A stretch of DNA of 64,000 nt from Spirochaetales bacterium. Lineage in GTDB: Bacteria; Spirochaetota; Spirochaetia; Treponematales; Treponemataceae. Positions 1 through 7,826 of this stretch are shown here, piece by piece. The notes under the pieces were generated by a model, which was given only the letters and a program-made list of their open reading frames with translations, did no database searches and was not told where the DNA came from. Each line of letters starts with the position of its first letter. Positions within the stretch are counted from its first letter, which is position 1. The position numbers and the translations under genes are program-made. Where the stretch lies: assembly GCA_003252395.1 (NCBI GenBank), contig QKEL01000014.1, positions 186,001 to 250,000 of the forward strand, given 5' to 3'.

Positions 1-140
1 TCGCCATCGCCTTCGTCGGCACGCTGGTCGCCATGAAACTGACGGACCTGCTCATCGGGGTCAGGGTCACCGAGCGGGACGAGGCAATCGGGCTCGACGC
101 CAGCCAGCATAACGAACGAGCCTATACGGTCATTGAGTAA
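1..140 (+). CDS. amtB: Ammonium transporter Amt/MtP family, C-terminal end (partial)
   Basis: Only the last 45 codons are in the window, read in the frame that begins at base 3 and ends with TAA at 138-140. The visible end is a hydrophobic stretch (AIAFVGTLVAM) followed by the motif LTDLLIGVRV and a soluble acidic tail containing GLDASQHNERAY. That tail is the usual cytoplasmic end of ammonium channels of the Amt/MEP/Rh family, where it touches the PII regulator. The gene is followed after 12 bases by a PII gene, the standard amtB-glnK arrangement, and the AAGGAGG before the PII start lies in that gap. The two are therefore probably co-transcribed under nitrogen control. Seen: reading frame and motif. 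Inferred: family, from motif and neighbour. Confidence 0.85.
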   Translation, partial: AIAFVGTLVAMKLTDLLIGVRVTERDEAIGLDASQHNERAYTVIE

Positions 141-152
141 AAGGAGGACGGC

Positions 153-494
153 ATGAAACTCGTAATAGCGATCATTCAACCGTACCGGTTGGACAACGTA
201 AAGGAAGCCCTCTATGCGGCCGACATCCACCTGATCACCGTCTCGGAGGTATTGGGGCACGGCAGGCAAAAGGGCGTGACCGAGGTGTATCGCGGCACGA
301 AGGAAACGGGTAACCTCTTGAGAAAGCTCCGGCTGGAGATCGCGGTGAACGATGAGTTCGTGGAACGGTGCATCGAGGCCATTGAATCGGGCGCCCGTAC
401 CGGCGAGGTGGGCGACGGCAAGATATTCGTCTATGAATTGTCCGAATGCGTTCGAATCAGGACGGGAGAACGGGGCCCAGAGGCCATTGGTTAA
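153..494 (+). CDS. glnK: Nitrogen regulatory PII protein (GlnB/GlnK type)
   Basis: 113 residues, the normal PII length. PII trimers bind ATP/ADP and 2-oxoglutarate and gate the ammonium channel or modulate nitrogen enzymes. The N-terminus (MKLVIAIIQPYRLDNVKEAL), the T-loop entry GRQKGVTEVYRG (residues 37-48) and the B-loop TGEVGDGKIFV (about 83-94) are all typical. The start is set by AAGGAGG 7-8 bases upstream. It lies directly behind the ammonium transporter, so GlnK is the best name. Odd point: residue 51, the tyrosine uridylylated in enteric GlnB, is Glu here (YRGTKETGN), although Tyr46 is kept. Classical uridylylation therefore looks impossible, and control would be by effector binding alone or by another modification. 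NifI-type PII is a weaker alternative. Confidence 0.93.
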   Translation: MKLVIAIIQPYRLDNVKEALYAADIHLITVSEVLGHGRQKGVTEVYRGTKETGNLLRKLRLEIAVNDEFVERCIEAIESGARTGEVGDGKIFVYELSECVRIRTGERGPEAIG

Positions 495-508
495 GGCCTA
501 AAGCCTGG

Positions 509-531
509 GGTTAGGGCCCGCGGCTCTAACC
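509..531 (+). terminator. Weak hairpin after the PII gene
   Basis: GGTTAGGGCC and GGCTCTAACC form a 10-bp stem with one G-U pair and a 3-base loop, 15 bases after the PII stop. There is no clear T-run, so it may be an inefficient terminator or only an mRNA-end hairpin. It does separate the PII gene from the next promoter. Confidence 0.4.
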
Positions 532-560
532 CTCCGCTCCCCTTCAATAGCGTTGTTTCA

Positions 561-589
561 TTGACACTGCCGCATTATTACTCTATACC
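561..589 (+). promoter_or_regulatory. Sigma-70-type promoter of nrdJ
   Basis: TTGACA at 561-566, a spacer of exactly 17 bases, and TATACC at 584-589. The expected transcript start is near 596, leaving an untranslated leader of fewer than 20 bases that holds the AAGGAG before the start at 614. A leader this short has no room for a cobalamin riboswitch. Confidence 0.7.
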
Positions 590-613
590 TAGCGTATTAA
601 GGAGCGTCGATCA

Positions 614-2893
614 ATGAAGAAAGACAAAACGTGGATATGGCAGCAGCCCCTATCCGAAGAAATATTCCGTCAGAAATACTGCCTGCACGGGGAAAAAACG
701 GCAGAAGAGGTGTTCCGCGGCGTGGCCGACGAGATAGCTTCCGTGGAGGCGACGCCCGAGGCGAGGAGAGCGTGGGCCGACGTCTTTTACGGCGAGCTGA
801 TCTCGGGAAGGCTGCAGCCCGCGGGACGGATCCTCGCGAACGCGAGGCCGAATAGCCCCGTCAAGAATTACAACAACTGCTTTACCATCGATATAGAAGA
901 CGATCTTGAATCGATTTACGAATCCCTGCGTGAAGACGCGGTCATCAGCAAAATGGGCGGGGGCGTGGGGTTCGACGCATCAAAGCTGCGGCCGAAGGGG
1001 GCGAAGCTCTCGGCCGGGGGCGAATCGTCGGGAGTCCTTTCCTTTCTCCGAATTTTCGACCAATCGGCAAAAACCATCATGACCGGCGGGCAACGGCGAA
1101 GCGCCCATATCGCCCTGCTCGATATCTCCCATCCCGAGGTGGAATCCTTTATCACGGCAAAGCGCGGCGACGAGAACAAGGAACTTACCCAGTTCAATAT
1201 CTCGGTGAAGGTAACCGACGCGTTCATCGAGGCGGTAAAAAAGGACTCCGTCTGGGATCTCGCGTACCGCGGCACGGTAGCGAAAACCGTGAAAGCCCGC
1301 GATCTTTGGGACCTGCTGGCGAAAAACGCCTTCATTCACAACGAACCGGGCATTTTCAACGCCGACACGGTGGAACGCTTCAACAACGGCTGGTGGGCCT
1401 TTAAAATGGACCGGGTGAACCCCTGCGGGGAGCTCGTCATGCCCGCGTACTCCCTATGCTGCCTGAGCTCGGTGAACCTCGCCGCCTTCGTCTCGTCGCC
1501 CTCGGGCGATCCCTTCGCCGATTCGCGTTTCGATTTCGACGCCTTCAGGAAAACCGTGGCCGTGGGCGTGCGGTTCCTGGATAACACCCTCGACGCGACG
1601 GCCTACCCGCTCAAAAAGATCGAAGACTTTTCCCGGCAGTGGCGCCGGATCGGGCTCGGTTTCACGGGCCTCGCCGACGCCCTAGCCATGCTCGGCCTTA
1701 CCTACGGAGGCGACGAATCCCTCGTTTTCGCCGAACGGCTTGCCGAAGCCCTCCGAGACGCGACCTACGGGGCATCAAGCGACCTCGCCGCCGAGAAGGG
1801 GAGCTTCCCGGCCTTCGACGCGGACAAATACCTCGAGGGGAACTTCATAAAGACCCTCCCCCCGGAACTGCGCGAAAAGATCCGAAGGCAGGGCATGCGA
1901 AACGTCCAGCTCAATACCGTGGCCCCCACGGGAACGACGTCCCTCAGCGTCGGGCAAAACTGCTCCTCGGGCATCGAGCCGATTTTCGCCCGGTCGTTCC
2001 GCCGCACCGTCCGCACCGGCGTGGGCGACGAAACGCGCACGGAGGAGGTATACGACTACGCGTGGAAACTCTGGCTCGACTCGGGCCGGGGCGCGGACGG
2101 CGAGGAAGCGCTTCGCCGGTTCGTGACCACCGCCGATATCGATCCCTATCGCTCCATAGACATGCAGGCCGTATTTCAACGGTACGTCGACCACAGCATT
2201 TCGAAGACCCTGAACCTCGCCCCCGGAACCCCGTTCGAGGAATACAAGAACCTATTCATGTACGCGTACGACAAGGGGCTGAAAGGGTTTACGACCTTCA
2301 ACCCCGAAGGGAGCATGAAGGGAATCCTCGAATACAGCGAGAAAAAAGACCAGGGCCTAAAGCGCCGCGTCGCGCCGCCGAGGCCGAAAGACCTTCCCTG
2401 CGACATCTGGCGAACCGGGGCCGGAAAGAGAAGCTACCTGGTGATAGCGGGCTTTCTCGACGGAAGCCTTTACGAGCTCTTCGTGATAGACGACCCGGAG
2501 CGCAGGATCGGCCTGGGGATCGAGGAAAACGGACCGCAGAAAAAGGCGTTGGCGCGCAAGGTTGAGTCGGGGCGGTACGACCTCTTACTGGGCGACAAAA
2601 CGGTCCTGGAAGATTTTACCAAGGCCTTCGATTCTCCCGACGCGTCCCTGGCGCGGCTGATATCCATGGCCCTCAGGCACGGAACGCCGCTCCAGTTCAT
2701 CGTGGGTCAGCTCCAGAAAGACACCAACTTTACCGACGTGGAACGCTCTATCGCGCGCGTTCTGAAAAACTATATCCGAGACGGGGAAGAAGTGGCCACC
2801 AGCGACGGCGCGTGCCCGGAATGCGGCGAAGGGCTCTCCTTCCGGGACGGTTGTGTCACCTGCCCCAGCTGCGGGTATAGTAAATGTAGCTAA
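614..2893 (+). CDS. nrdJ: Adenosylcobalamin-dependent (class II) ribonucleotide reductase
   Basis: 759 residues. It reduces ribonucleotides to deoxyribonucleotides using a radical generated from vitamin B12, independent of oxygen. The active-site signature NPCGE is at residues 269-273, with Cys271 the expected thiyl-radical cysteine. The redox cysteines are Cys89 (NYNNCFTID) and Cys282 or Cys283 (SLCCLSS). GGGVGFDASKLRPKG (about 116-130) and PTGTTSLSVGQNCSSGIEP (about 438-456) are family substrate-loop motifs. The C-terminus has two CxxC pairs (CPECGEG and CPSCGYSKC), a zinc-ribbon-like tail common in NrdJ that carries reducing equivalents. The start is chosen from AAGGAGCG just upstream. It has its own promoter. 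No class I or III enzyme is visible in the window, so this may be a main dNTP source. Confidence 0.96.
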   Translation: MKKDKTWIWQQPLSEEIFRQKYCLHGEKTAEEVFRGVADEIASVEATPEARRAWADVFYGELISGRLQPAGRILANARPNSPVKNYNNCFTIDIEDDLESIYESLREDAVISKMGGGVGFDASKLRPKGAKLSAGGESSGVLSFLRIFDQSAKTIMTGGQRRSAHIALLDISHPEVESFITAKRGDENKELTQFNISVKVTDAFIEAVKKDSVWDLAYRGTVAKTVKARDLWDLLAKNAFIHNEPGIFNADTVERFNNGWWAFKMDRVNPCGELVMPAYSLCCLSSVNLAAFVSSPSGDPFADSRFDFDAFRKTVAVGVRFLDNTLDATAYPLKKIEDFSRQWRRIGLGFTGLADALAMLGLTYGGDESLVFAERLAEALRDATYGASSDLAAEKGSFPAFDADKYLEGNFIKTLPPELREKIRRQGMRNVQLNTVAPTGTTSLSVGQNCSSGIEPIFARSFRRTVRTGVGDETRTEEVYDYAWKLWLDSGRGADGEEALRRFVTTADIDPYRSIDMQAVFQRYVDHSISKTLNLAPGTPFEEYKNLFMYAYDKGLKGFTTFNPEGSMKGILEYSEKKDQGLKRRVAPPRPKDLPCDIWRTGAGKRSYLVIAGFLDGSLYELFVIDDPERRIGLGIEENGPQKKALARKVESGRYDLLLGDKTVLEDFTKAFDSPDASLARLISMALRHGTPLQFIVGQLQKDTNFTDVERSIARVLKNYIRDGEEVATSDGACPECGEGLSFRDGCVTCPSCGYSKCS

Positions 2894-2896
2894 AGT

Positions 2897-2929
2897 CCCC
2901 AGCGACACCAGTATGGGTTCCGGCTGGGG
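2897..2929. terminator. Hairpin between convergent nrdJ and GH43 genes
   Basis: CCCCAGC (2897-2903) pairs with GCTGGGG (2923-2929) in the 51-base gap between the two stop codons. There is no T-run on either side, so termination efficiency is doubtful. Its place between convergent genes fits a two-way transcription block. Confidence 0.35.
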
Positions 2930-2944
2930 GCCCCAGCTGCGAGA

Positions 2945-4573
2945 TCAGGTCAGCGCGCGGTATTCCATCCAGTCAAAGTCGGCGTGACCCGAATCGGCCG
3001 TTCCGTTTCCGCTGGCGTAGAGGCCGAGAACGGTACCGACGAAGCCGCCGGCCTTTTCCGTGCTGAGGATAGAGGCGTCCACGCCCTCCGCCATGAGTCG
3101 CCACCCGTCGTCGCCCTCCTCCGGAAGTTTCCAGAAGAACGAAAGCCGCTGGCCGCGCTGAATGGCCGAGAGGATCACCGCGCCCGTCCCCCCTTCCAAA
3201 GGCCGTGAGGCGAGCACCTCGCCGTCGCCCGCGATTTCCTTGGCGAAGCGGATTACCCGAAGGAGCGGAACGCCGGGGCCCTGCGCCACGTCGAAGAGAA
3301 TATGGTTGCTCTCGGACTGGACGAGGGCGAGGCCGGCGGTCAGGGCCGAACCGTCTTTCGCGGATTTCGAGTCAACCTCCACCGAGCAAGAAAGCGCCCA
3401 GTCAAAAGAGGTTTGGCGCACGCCCGCGAAGGCGACGGGTTCTCTCCCCGCGATAGTGCCCGCGAGGCCGCGCAGGCGCAAATAACCCGGCCGCTCCGTG
3501 AGGCTCGAGCATTGGTCGGCCGGATACCGGAGGGTCAGCCAATGCCGAGGCAACGCGGGAGCAGTAAAGTGCTCGCAGGCGGGGAGCGGGGGCGAACGGA
3601 AGGCCGCGAGGCCCGAACCCAGCGCGGGCGCCCCGTAAGAGGGCTCTACCCTACCCGTTTCGGCCGAGACGAGGGGCCAACCGCCTTCCCAGGTTACCGG
3701 GGCTATAAAGGTTTCCCGCCCGAGGTTTGAGCAGCGTTCCTCGCCGAAGGGCCGAGACGCGAGAAAAACCATCCACCAACCGCCGGCGCCGTCGTCGAAC
3801 AGGTCGCCATGGCCCACGTTCACGATCTCGGCCCGGGAACCGAGGTGGCGGTGGGTCAGTATCGGGTTGGAGGGCTTCCCCACCCAGGGCCCGTCGAGGG
3901 TGTCGGCCCGCGCGACCGTGACGGCATGGTCGGGACCGGTACCGCCCTCAGCGATGGTCAGATAATACCGGCCGTCGATTCGGTAGATATGGGGGCCTTC
4001 AGGCCATATGCAATCCCTGAGGGCGCCCCGCCAGATTCCCCGGGGCTCGCCCACCAGGGCAAGCCGTTCCCGGTCGAATTCGCGAATCCACACTTCCCAA
4101 TTCCCGGAATACGCCTCGCCTTCCGGCGCCGGCCGGGTACCGATGTACCAGGAACGGCCCGTGGACTCGTCGAAAAAGAGCGAGGGATCGATTCCGGGCG
4201 CGTCGAGCCGCGCGGGGCGGGACCAGGGCCCCTCCGGTCGCTCGGCCGTGACCACGAAGTTCCCTATCCCGTCGATATCGGTGCAGGTTACGTAAAACCG
4301 GCCCTCGAAATGCCGGATTGAGGGGGCAAAAAGGCCGCGGGAAATGCCCTGGCCCGCGAAATCAAGCTGTTCGGCGCGCTCGATCACGTTTCCGATCTGG
4401 CGCCATGAGACGAGGTCACGGCTGTGGGAAACGGGAATGCCCGGATACCACGAAAAGGTCGAGTTGACGAGATAGAAGTCCTCGCCTACCCGGCAGAGGG
4501 AAGGATCGGGGTAGAACCCGCTCAGTATGGGGTTTTTGATTCGCTTTTCTTCTGTTCTGTCGGAATTGCTCAC
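2945..4573 (-). CDS. Glycoside hydrolase family 43 (beta-xylosidase / arabinofuranosidase type)
   Basis: 542 residues, last gene of the xylan operon. The N-terminal five-bladed propeller has the GH43 catalytic triad: Asp in GFYPDPSLC (about 21-29), the pKa-tuning Asp in PGIDPSLFF, and the acid Glu in WPEGPHIY. The C-terminal half (about 330-540) is a beta-sandwich of the GH43_C2 type, typical of xylosidases that trim xylo-oligosaccharides from the non-reducing end. There is no signal peptide, so it acts in the cytoplasm. The start is GTG, supported by AAAGGAGCC shortly before it; that site lies within the 14-base gap after the GH8 stop. Whether it prefers xylosyl or arabinosyl groups cannot be told from sequence. 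Confidence 0.92.
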   Translation of the reverse strand: MSNSDRTEEKRIKNPILSGFYPDPSLCRVGEDFYLVNSTFSWYPGIPVSHSRDLVSWRQIGNVIERAEQLDFAGQGISRGLFAPSIRHFEGRFYVTCTDIDGIGNFVVTAERPEGPWSRPARLDAPGIDPSLFFDESTGRSWYIGTRPAPEGEAYSGNWEVWIREFDRERLALVGEPRGIWRGALRDCIWPEGPHIYRIDGRYYLTIAEGGTGPDHAVTVARADTLDGPWVGKPSNPILTHRHLGSRAEIVNVGHGDLFDDGAGGWWMVFLASRPFGEERCSNLGRETFIAPVTWEGGWPLVSAETGRVEPSYGAPALGSGLAAFRSPPLPACEHFTAPALPRHWLTLRYPADQCSSLTERPGYLRLRGLAGTIAGREPVAFAGVRQTSFDWALSCSVEVDSKSAKDGSALTAGLALVQSESNHILFDVAQGPGVPLLRVIRFAKEIAGDGEVLASRPLEGGTGAVILSAIQRGQRLSFFWKLPEEGDDGWRLMAEGVDASILSTEKAGGFVGTVLGLYASGNGTADSGHADFDWMEYRALT

Positions 4574-4587
4574 GATGGCTCCTTTCG

Positions 4588-5742
4588 TCAGTACGAGCGA
4601 TATCGCCCGGAAAGGGCGAGGAAGGCAAAGAAATAGAGGCAGTTGTCATAATAGCGCCTCTCCCCGGATCGGGGCGGCGTATTCCAAAACAGGCGAACCG
4701 CCCGCTCGGCGTGAGGCGGAAGACCAGAGGCGGCGGTCCGGGAAGGGTCCCGGCCGATAAGGGCCAACGCGGCCTGGGCATTGGTCGCCACGAGACCGAC
4801 GGGATGGAGCGAGGGAACGTCCAGGGGCGTGCCGTCGATCCGGTATTTGCGGAATTCGGCGGGAGACTTGCCGTCGAAGAAGGCGAGAATCCGGTCCGCG
4901 ACCTGGGCGAGCTCCGGGTCCGCGTCGCCCCAGGCGGCGTTCAGCCCGATATTGGCGGCCACGCGATAGGAGTCGCTGTAAAAGTCGCCAAAGCCGCGTT
5001 CGCCGTTCGGCGTTCCGTCCCAGTAGGAATACTCGGGCGAAAGCCCGGTTTCGGGGTGGGCGGCAAGGGCTATGTACCGCGAGCTCGCTGCCGCCGCCTC
5101 CCGCCAAAAGGCAGAGTCCTCGGATTGAACCCGCTCCGCGAATATCCGGTAAAAATGGGGGAGATGGTACGAGGGATCGGAGAAATCGCAGTCGGGAATG
5201 AACTTGATCAGCTTGCGCTGGCGGTCCCACATGGCATGCCCCACGCCGTCCTCGCCCCGATGGATACAGGTCGAAAGGAGGCGGCGCGCCTGGGCGCCGT
5301 AATCGAAAAGGGCGGGCGTTCCGCCGCCGCGATCGCCGTTGCCCCAGCGGCTTTCCGCGAACAGGAGGGCGCAGGCGAAGTACTCTTCCCCGTCGGGCGC
5401 CGGTCCCATCGAGTTTTTTTTGCCGTCTAGCGAGCACGACCACGCGAAATACCCCGCGTGCAGCCCCTCTTCCATATACATGTTCCGCATGACCCACCGC
5501 CACAGGCGATCGAACATGGCCTGGTCGTCCATCTGAACGGCCATCATCATCGCGTAGCTCATTCCCTCGGTCCGCACGTCGTTATTGCCGGTGTCGAAGA
5601 CGTAGGCGGTACCGTCGTCGGCTTCCCGATAAAAAGAATCGGGGGATGAGGGGTCGAAGATCGAATCGCGGATCTCGCGGAACCTTCGCTCGATTTCCGC
5701 GTCGGCATAGCCGAGGGCGGCGAATACATTCGGGTATATCAT
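4588..5742 (-). CDS. Glycoside hydrolase family 8, probable reducing-end xylose-releasing exo-oligoxylanase
   Basis: 384 residues from the preferred ATG at 5742. A longer reading starting at 5805 is possible but would overlap GH67 by 67 bases. The 5742 ATG overlaps the GH67 stop as ATGA and has AAGGAG upstream. GH8 (alpha/alpha)6-barrel motifs are visible: general acid Glu in [13 protein letters not shown], and the putative base Asp in [11 protein letters not shown]. No signal peptide is present, unlike secreted GH8 endoglucanases. Length, lack of export and placement between GH67 and GH43 all resemble Rex enzymes, which release xylose from the reducing end of xylo-oligomers. Endo-xylanase or cellulase activity is less likely. 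Confidence 0.9.
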   Translation of the reverse strand: MIYPNVFAALGYADAEIERRFREIRDSIFDPSSPDSFYREADDGTAYVFDTGNNDVRTEGMSYAMMMAVQMDDQAMFDRLWRWVMRNMYMEEGLHAGYFAWSCSLDGKKNSMGPAPDGEEYFACALLFAESRWGNGDRGGGTPALFDYGAQARRLLSTCIHRGEDGVGHAMWDRQRKLIKFIPDCDFSDPSYHLPHFYRIFAERVQSEDSAFWREAAAASSRYIALAAHPETGLSPEYSYWDGTPNGERGFGDFYSDSYRVAANIGLNAAWGDADPELAQVADRILAFFDGKSPAEFRKYRIDGTPLDVPSLHPVGLVATNAQAALALIGRDPSRTAASGLPPHAERAVRLFWNTPPRSGERRYYDNCLYFFAFLALSGRYRSY

Positions 5743-7826
5743 GAGAGCTCCTTCGCTGAGGCTTTGGCGAACGACAGGAAATAGGGCACGCATACCGCTT
5801 CCCATTCCTTGGCGTCGGCCGCTTGAATGTCCAGTTTCGCGAGAACGGCCGCGTGCCGCGCGGGATCAATGCGGGGCGCGAGGGCGCGCCAGCGTTCCCG
5901 CATGCGCTCCGCCGCCGCGACGCCCCGGGCATAGCGCGCGGGAAGCTCCTGAGCGAGGGTCATGCCCGACGAAAGCACGCGGTCCCAGGGAACGTGATGA
6001 AACCAGAGCAGGTATTTTTCCGGACAGGTCTCGATATCGTCGAAAAGATCGGCCACCGGCTTCCGGTACTGATCCACGCCCCCGCTTCCCGTACGGGTAC
6101 GGTCAAAGCCGAGTCCCGCGGAATCCGCGCGATGGTAGTACGTGGAGCGCCAATCTTCCCGCTCCCCCGCGTCGAACGCGGGATCGGGCCCGTAGTGGTG
6201 ATGCTCCCTCATGATGTGATGGAGGCATAGCGGCGTCATATAATCCACGCAGGCTTCCCAGGACGGGGAGACCACGGCGAGAATACCGTCGATAAGCCCC
6301 CGATCGGTGCCCCACGTCTGGGCGATCCACTCCCGGGCGATCGCGTCGGTATCGAGGGAAGGATCCCACGCGAGCCGGCCGAAGGCGTACCAGTTCAGCG
6401 GGTGGAAGAGGCTGCCGCACCAGGTAGCGTCGTCGCCGATATTGGATACGCCGGCGATCCCGGAAAGGGGAGCGACGGGGGCCGACTCGCGGTCGAGGCC
6501 TTCCGCGCCGCCGCCGGCCGAAAGAAGGCGGGCGACCGTGGAGCCCTTCCCGCGCGCATGGGTGTCGAAATCCAGTATTTCCTTCCACATCGGGCCCAGG
6601 TACACCACGTGGTTTCCCTGGCCGAGATATTCCTGGGTAACCTGGAATTCCATGAACAGGCTCGATTTTTCCATGGAGCCGAACAGGGGGTGCACGGGCT
6701 CGCGGGGCTGAAAATCGATCGCCCCGTTCTTTACCTGCACGGCCACGTTAGGCTCGAATTCGCCGTCGTGCGGCATGAAATTCGCCCAAGCCTTCTTGGC
6801 GCGGTCGGTCTCGCCGTGGCCGTACACGAAGGCGCGCCAGATAACGATGCCGCCGAAGGAACCGAGCGCGCGGGCGAGCATATTCGCGCCGTCGGCGTGG
6901 GTCCGCCCGTAGGCGAAGGGGCCGGGCTGGCCCTCCGAGTCGGCTTTTACCACGAAGCCGCCGAAATCCGGAATGAGGGCGTACAGCTCCCTGGCTTTGG
7001 CCGACCACCACGCGATTACCGCGGGATCGAGGGGATCGGCGGTATTGAGGCCGCCCATCTTAATGGGAGAGGAGAAGTTGACGGAAAGGAAGGTCCGAAT
7101 GCCCCACGCGCGCAGTACGCCCGCGATAACCGCGATTTTCTCGAGGTATTCGGTGGAGAGAATCTCGCAGGCGGCGTTTACGTTATTGAGGCAGGAGGCG
7201 TTTATCCCCACCGAGGCGCAGGCCCGGGCGTAATCGGCGTACCGGGGGTCGACCTTGACGGGCAATTCGCCCCATTTCCACAGGGAGCGGCCGGCGTATC
7301 CCCGCTCGATGGAACCGTCCAGGTTGTCCCAATGGTCAAGCATTCTAAAGGAGACGGCGGGTGTTTCCTCGCTTACCGCCGCTTCCGGGCGCATGCCCGT
7401 GGCCATGGCGCGAAGGAGGGCGAACGTCCCGTACAGCACGCCCCTGTCCGTGGTCGAAACGACGGCAAGACGGGGCTTGTCGCCCGCAGCGGCCGGAGCC
7501 AGGCGAATCGCGAAGCCGTCGCCCGGGGGAAGGCCGCCGGTCAGCGTCCCGTTCGCGGCCGATTTTCCGCCGAGCGTCTGCTCCACGAAGGCCGGCCGTC
7601 CCGCGATGATGGAGCCGGGTCCCGCTTCGGGCCCGGTTCCGAACAGCCCTTCCAGTGAACGGGCAAATTCCGCCGAGGCGGAATCGAGCGCCGCCGTGCC
7701 CCGCTCGACCTTAACCTCGCCGAGGAAGGGGAGCCAGGGCGCGCCGAGATCCGGGGGAAGGGCGGAGCGTCCGAGCCAAAGCTCATAACCCAGGCCGCGC
7801 CCCTTGCCGTTGTTTCGCGAACTCAT
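5739..7826 (-). CDS. aguA: Alpha-glucuronidase, glycoside hydrolase family 67
   Basis: 695 residues, the normal GH67 length. It removes (4-O-methyl-)glucuronic acid from the terminal residue of xylo-oligosaccharides. It shows the N-terminal GH67N domain (TTDRGVLYGTFALLR) and the barrel motif RMLDHWDNLDGSIERGYAG (about 161-179). The acid Glu in VKADSEGQPGP and the Asp and Glu of VQVKNGAIDFQPREP fit the inverting base residues of this family. No signal peptide, so it is cytoplasmic. It overlaps GH3 upstream and GH8 downstream by ATGA at each end, which implies translational coupling. GH67 in a non-secreted form is a strong marker that the organism imports aldouronic acids. Confidence 0.96.
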   Translation of the reverse strand: MSSRNNGKGRGLGYELWLGRSALPPDLGAPWLPFLGEVKVERGTAALDSASAEFARSLEGLFGTGPEAGPGSIIAGRPAFVEQTLGGKSAANGTLTGGLPPGDGFAIRLAPAAAGDKPRLAVVSTTDRGVLYGTFALLRAMATGMRPEAAVSEETPAVSFRMLDHWDNLDGSIERGYAGRSLWKWGELPVKVDPRYADYARACASVGINASCLNNVNAACEILSTEYLEKIAVIAGVLRAWGIRTFLSVNFSSPIKMGGLNTADPLDPAVIAWWSAKARELYALIPDFGGFVVKADSEGQPGPFAYGRTHADGANMLARALGSFGGIVIWRAFVYGHGETDRAKKAWANFMPHDGEFEPNVAVQVKNGAIDFQPREPVHPLFGSMEKSSLFMEFQVTQEYLGQGNHVVYLGPMWKEILDFDTHARGKGSTVARLLSAGGGAEGLDRESAPVAPLSGIAGVSNIGDDATWCGSLFHPLNWYAFGRLAWDPSLDTDAIAREWIAQTWGTDRGLIDGILAVVSPSWEACVDYMTPLCLHHIMREHHHYGPDPAFDAGEREDWRSTYYHRADSAGLGFDRTRTGSGGVDQYRKPVADLFDDIETCPEKYLLWFHHVPWDRVLSSGMTLAQELPARYARGVAAAERMRERWRALAPRIDPARHAAVLAKLDIQAADAKEWEAVCVPYFLSFAKASAKELS

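Noticed and set aside
495..613. Cobalamin riboswitch before the B12-dependent reductase
   Set aside because: The promoter at 561-589 leaves a leader of under 20 bases, and no B12-box-like sequence is visible.
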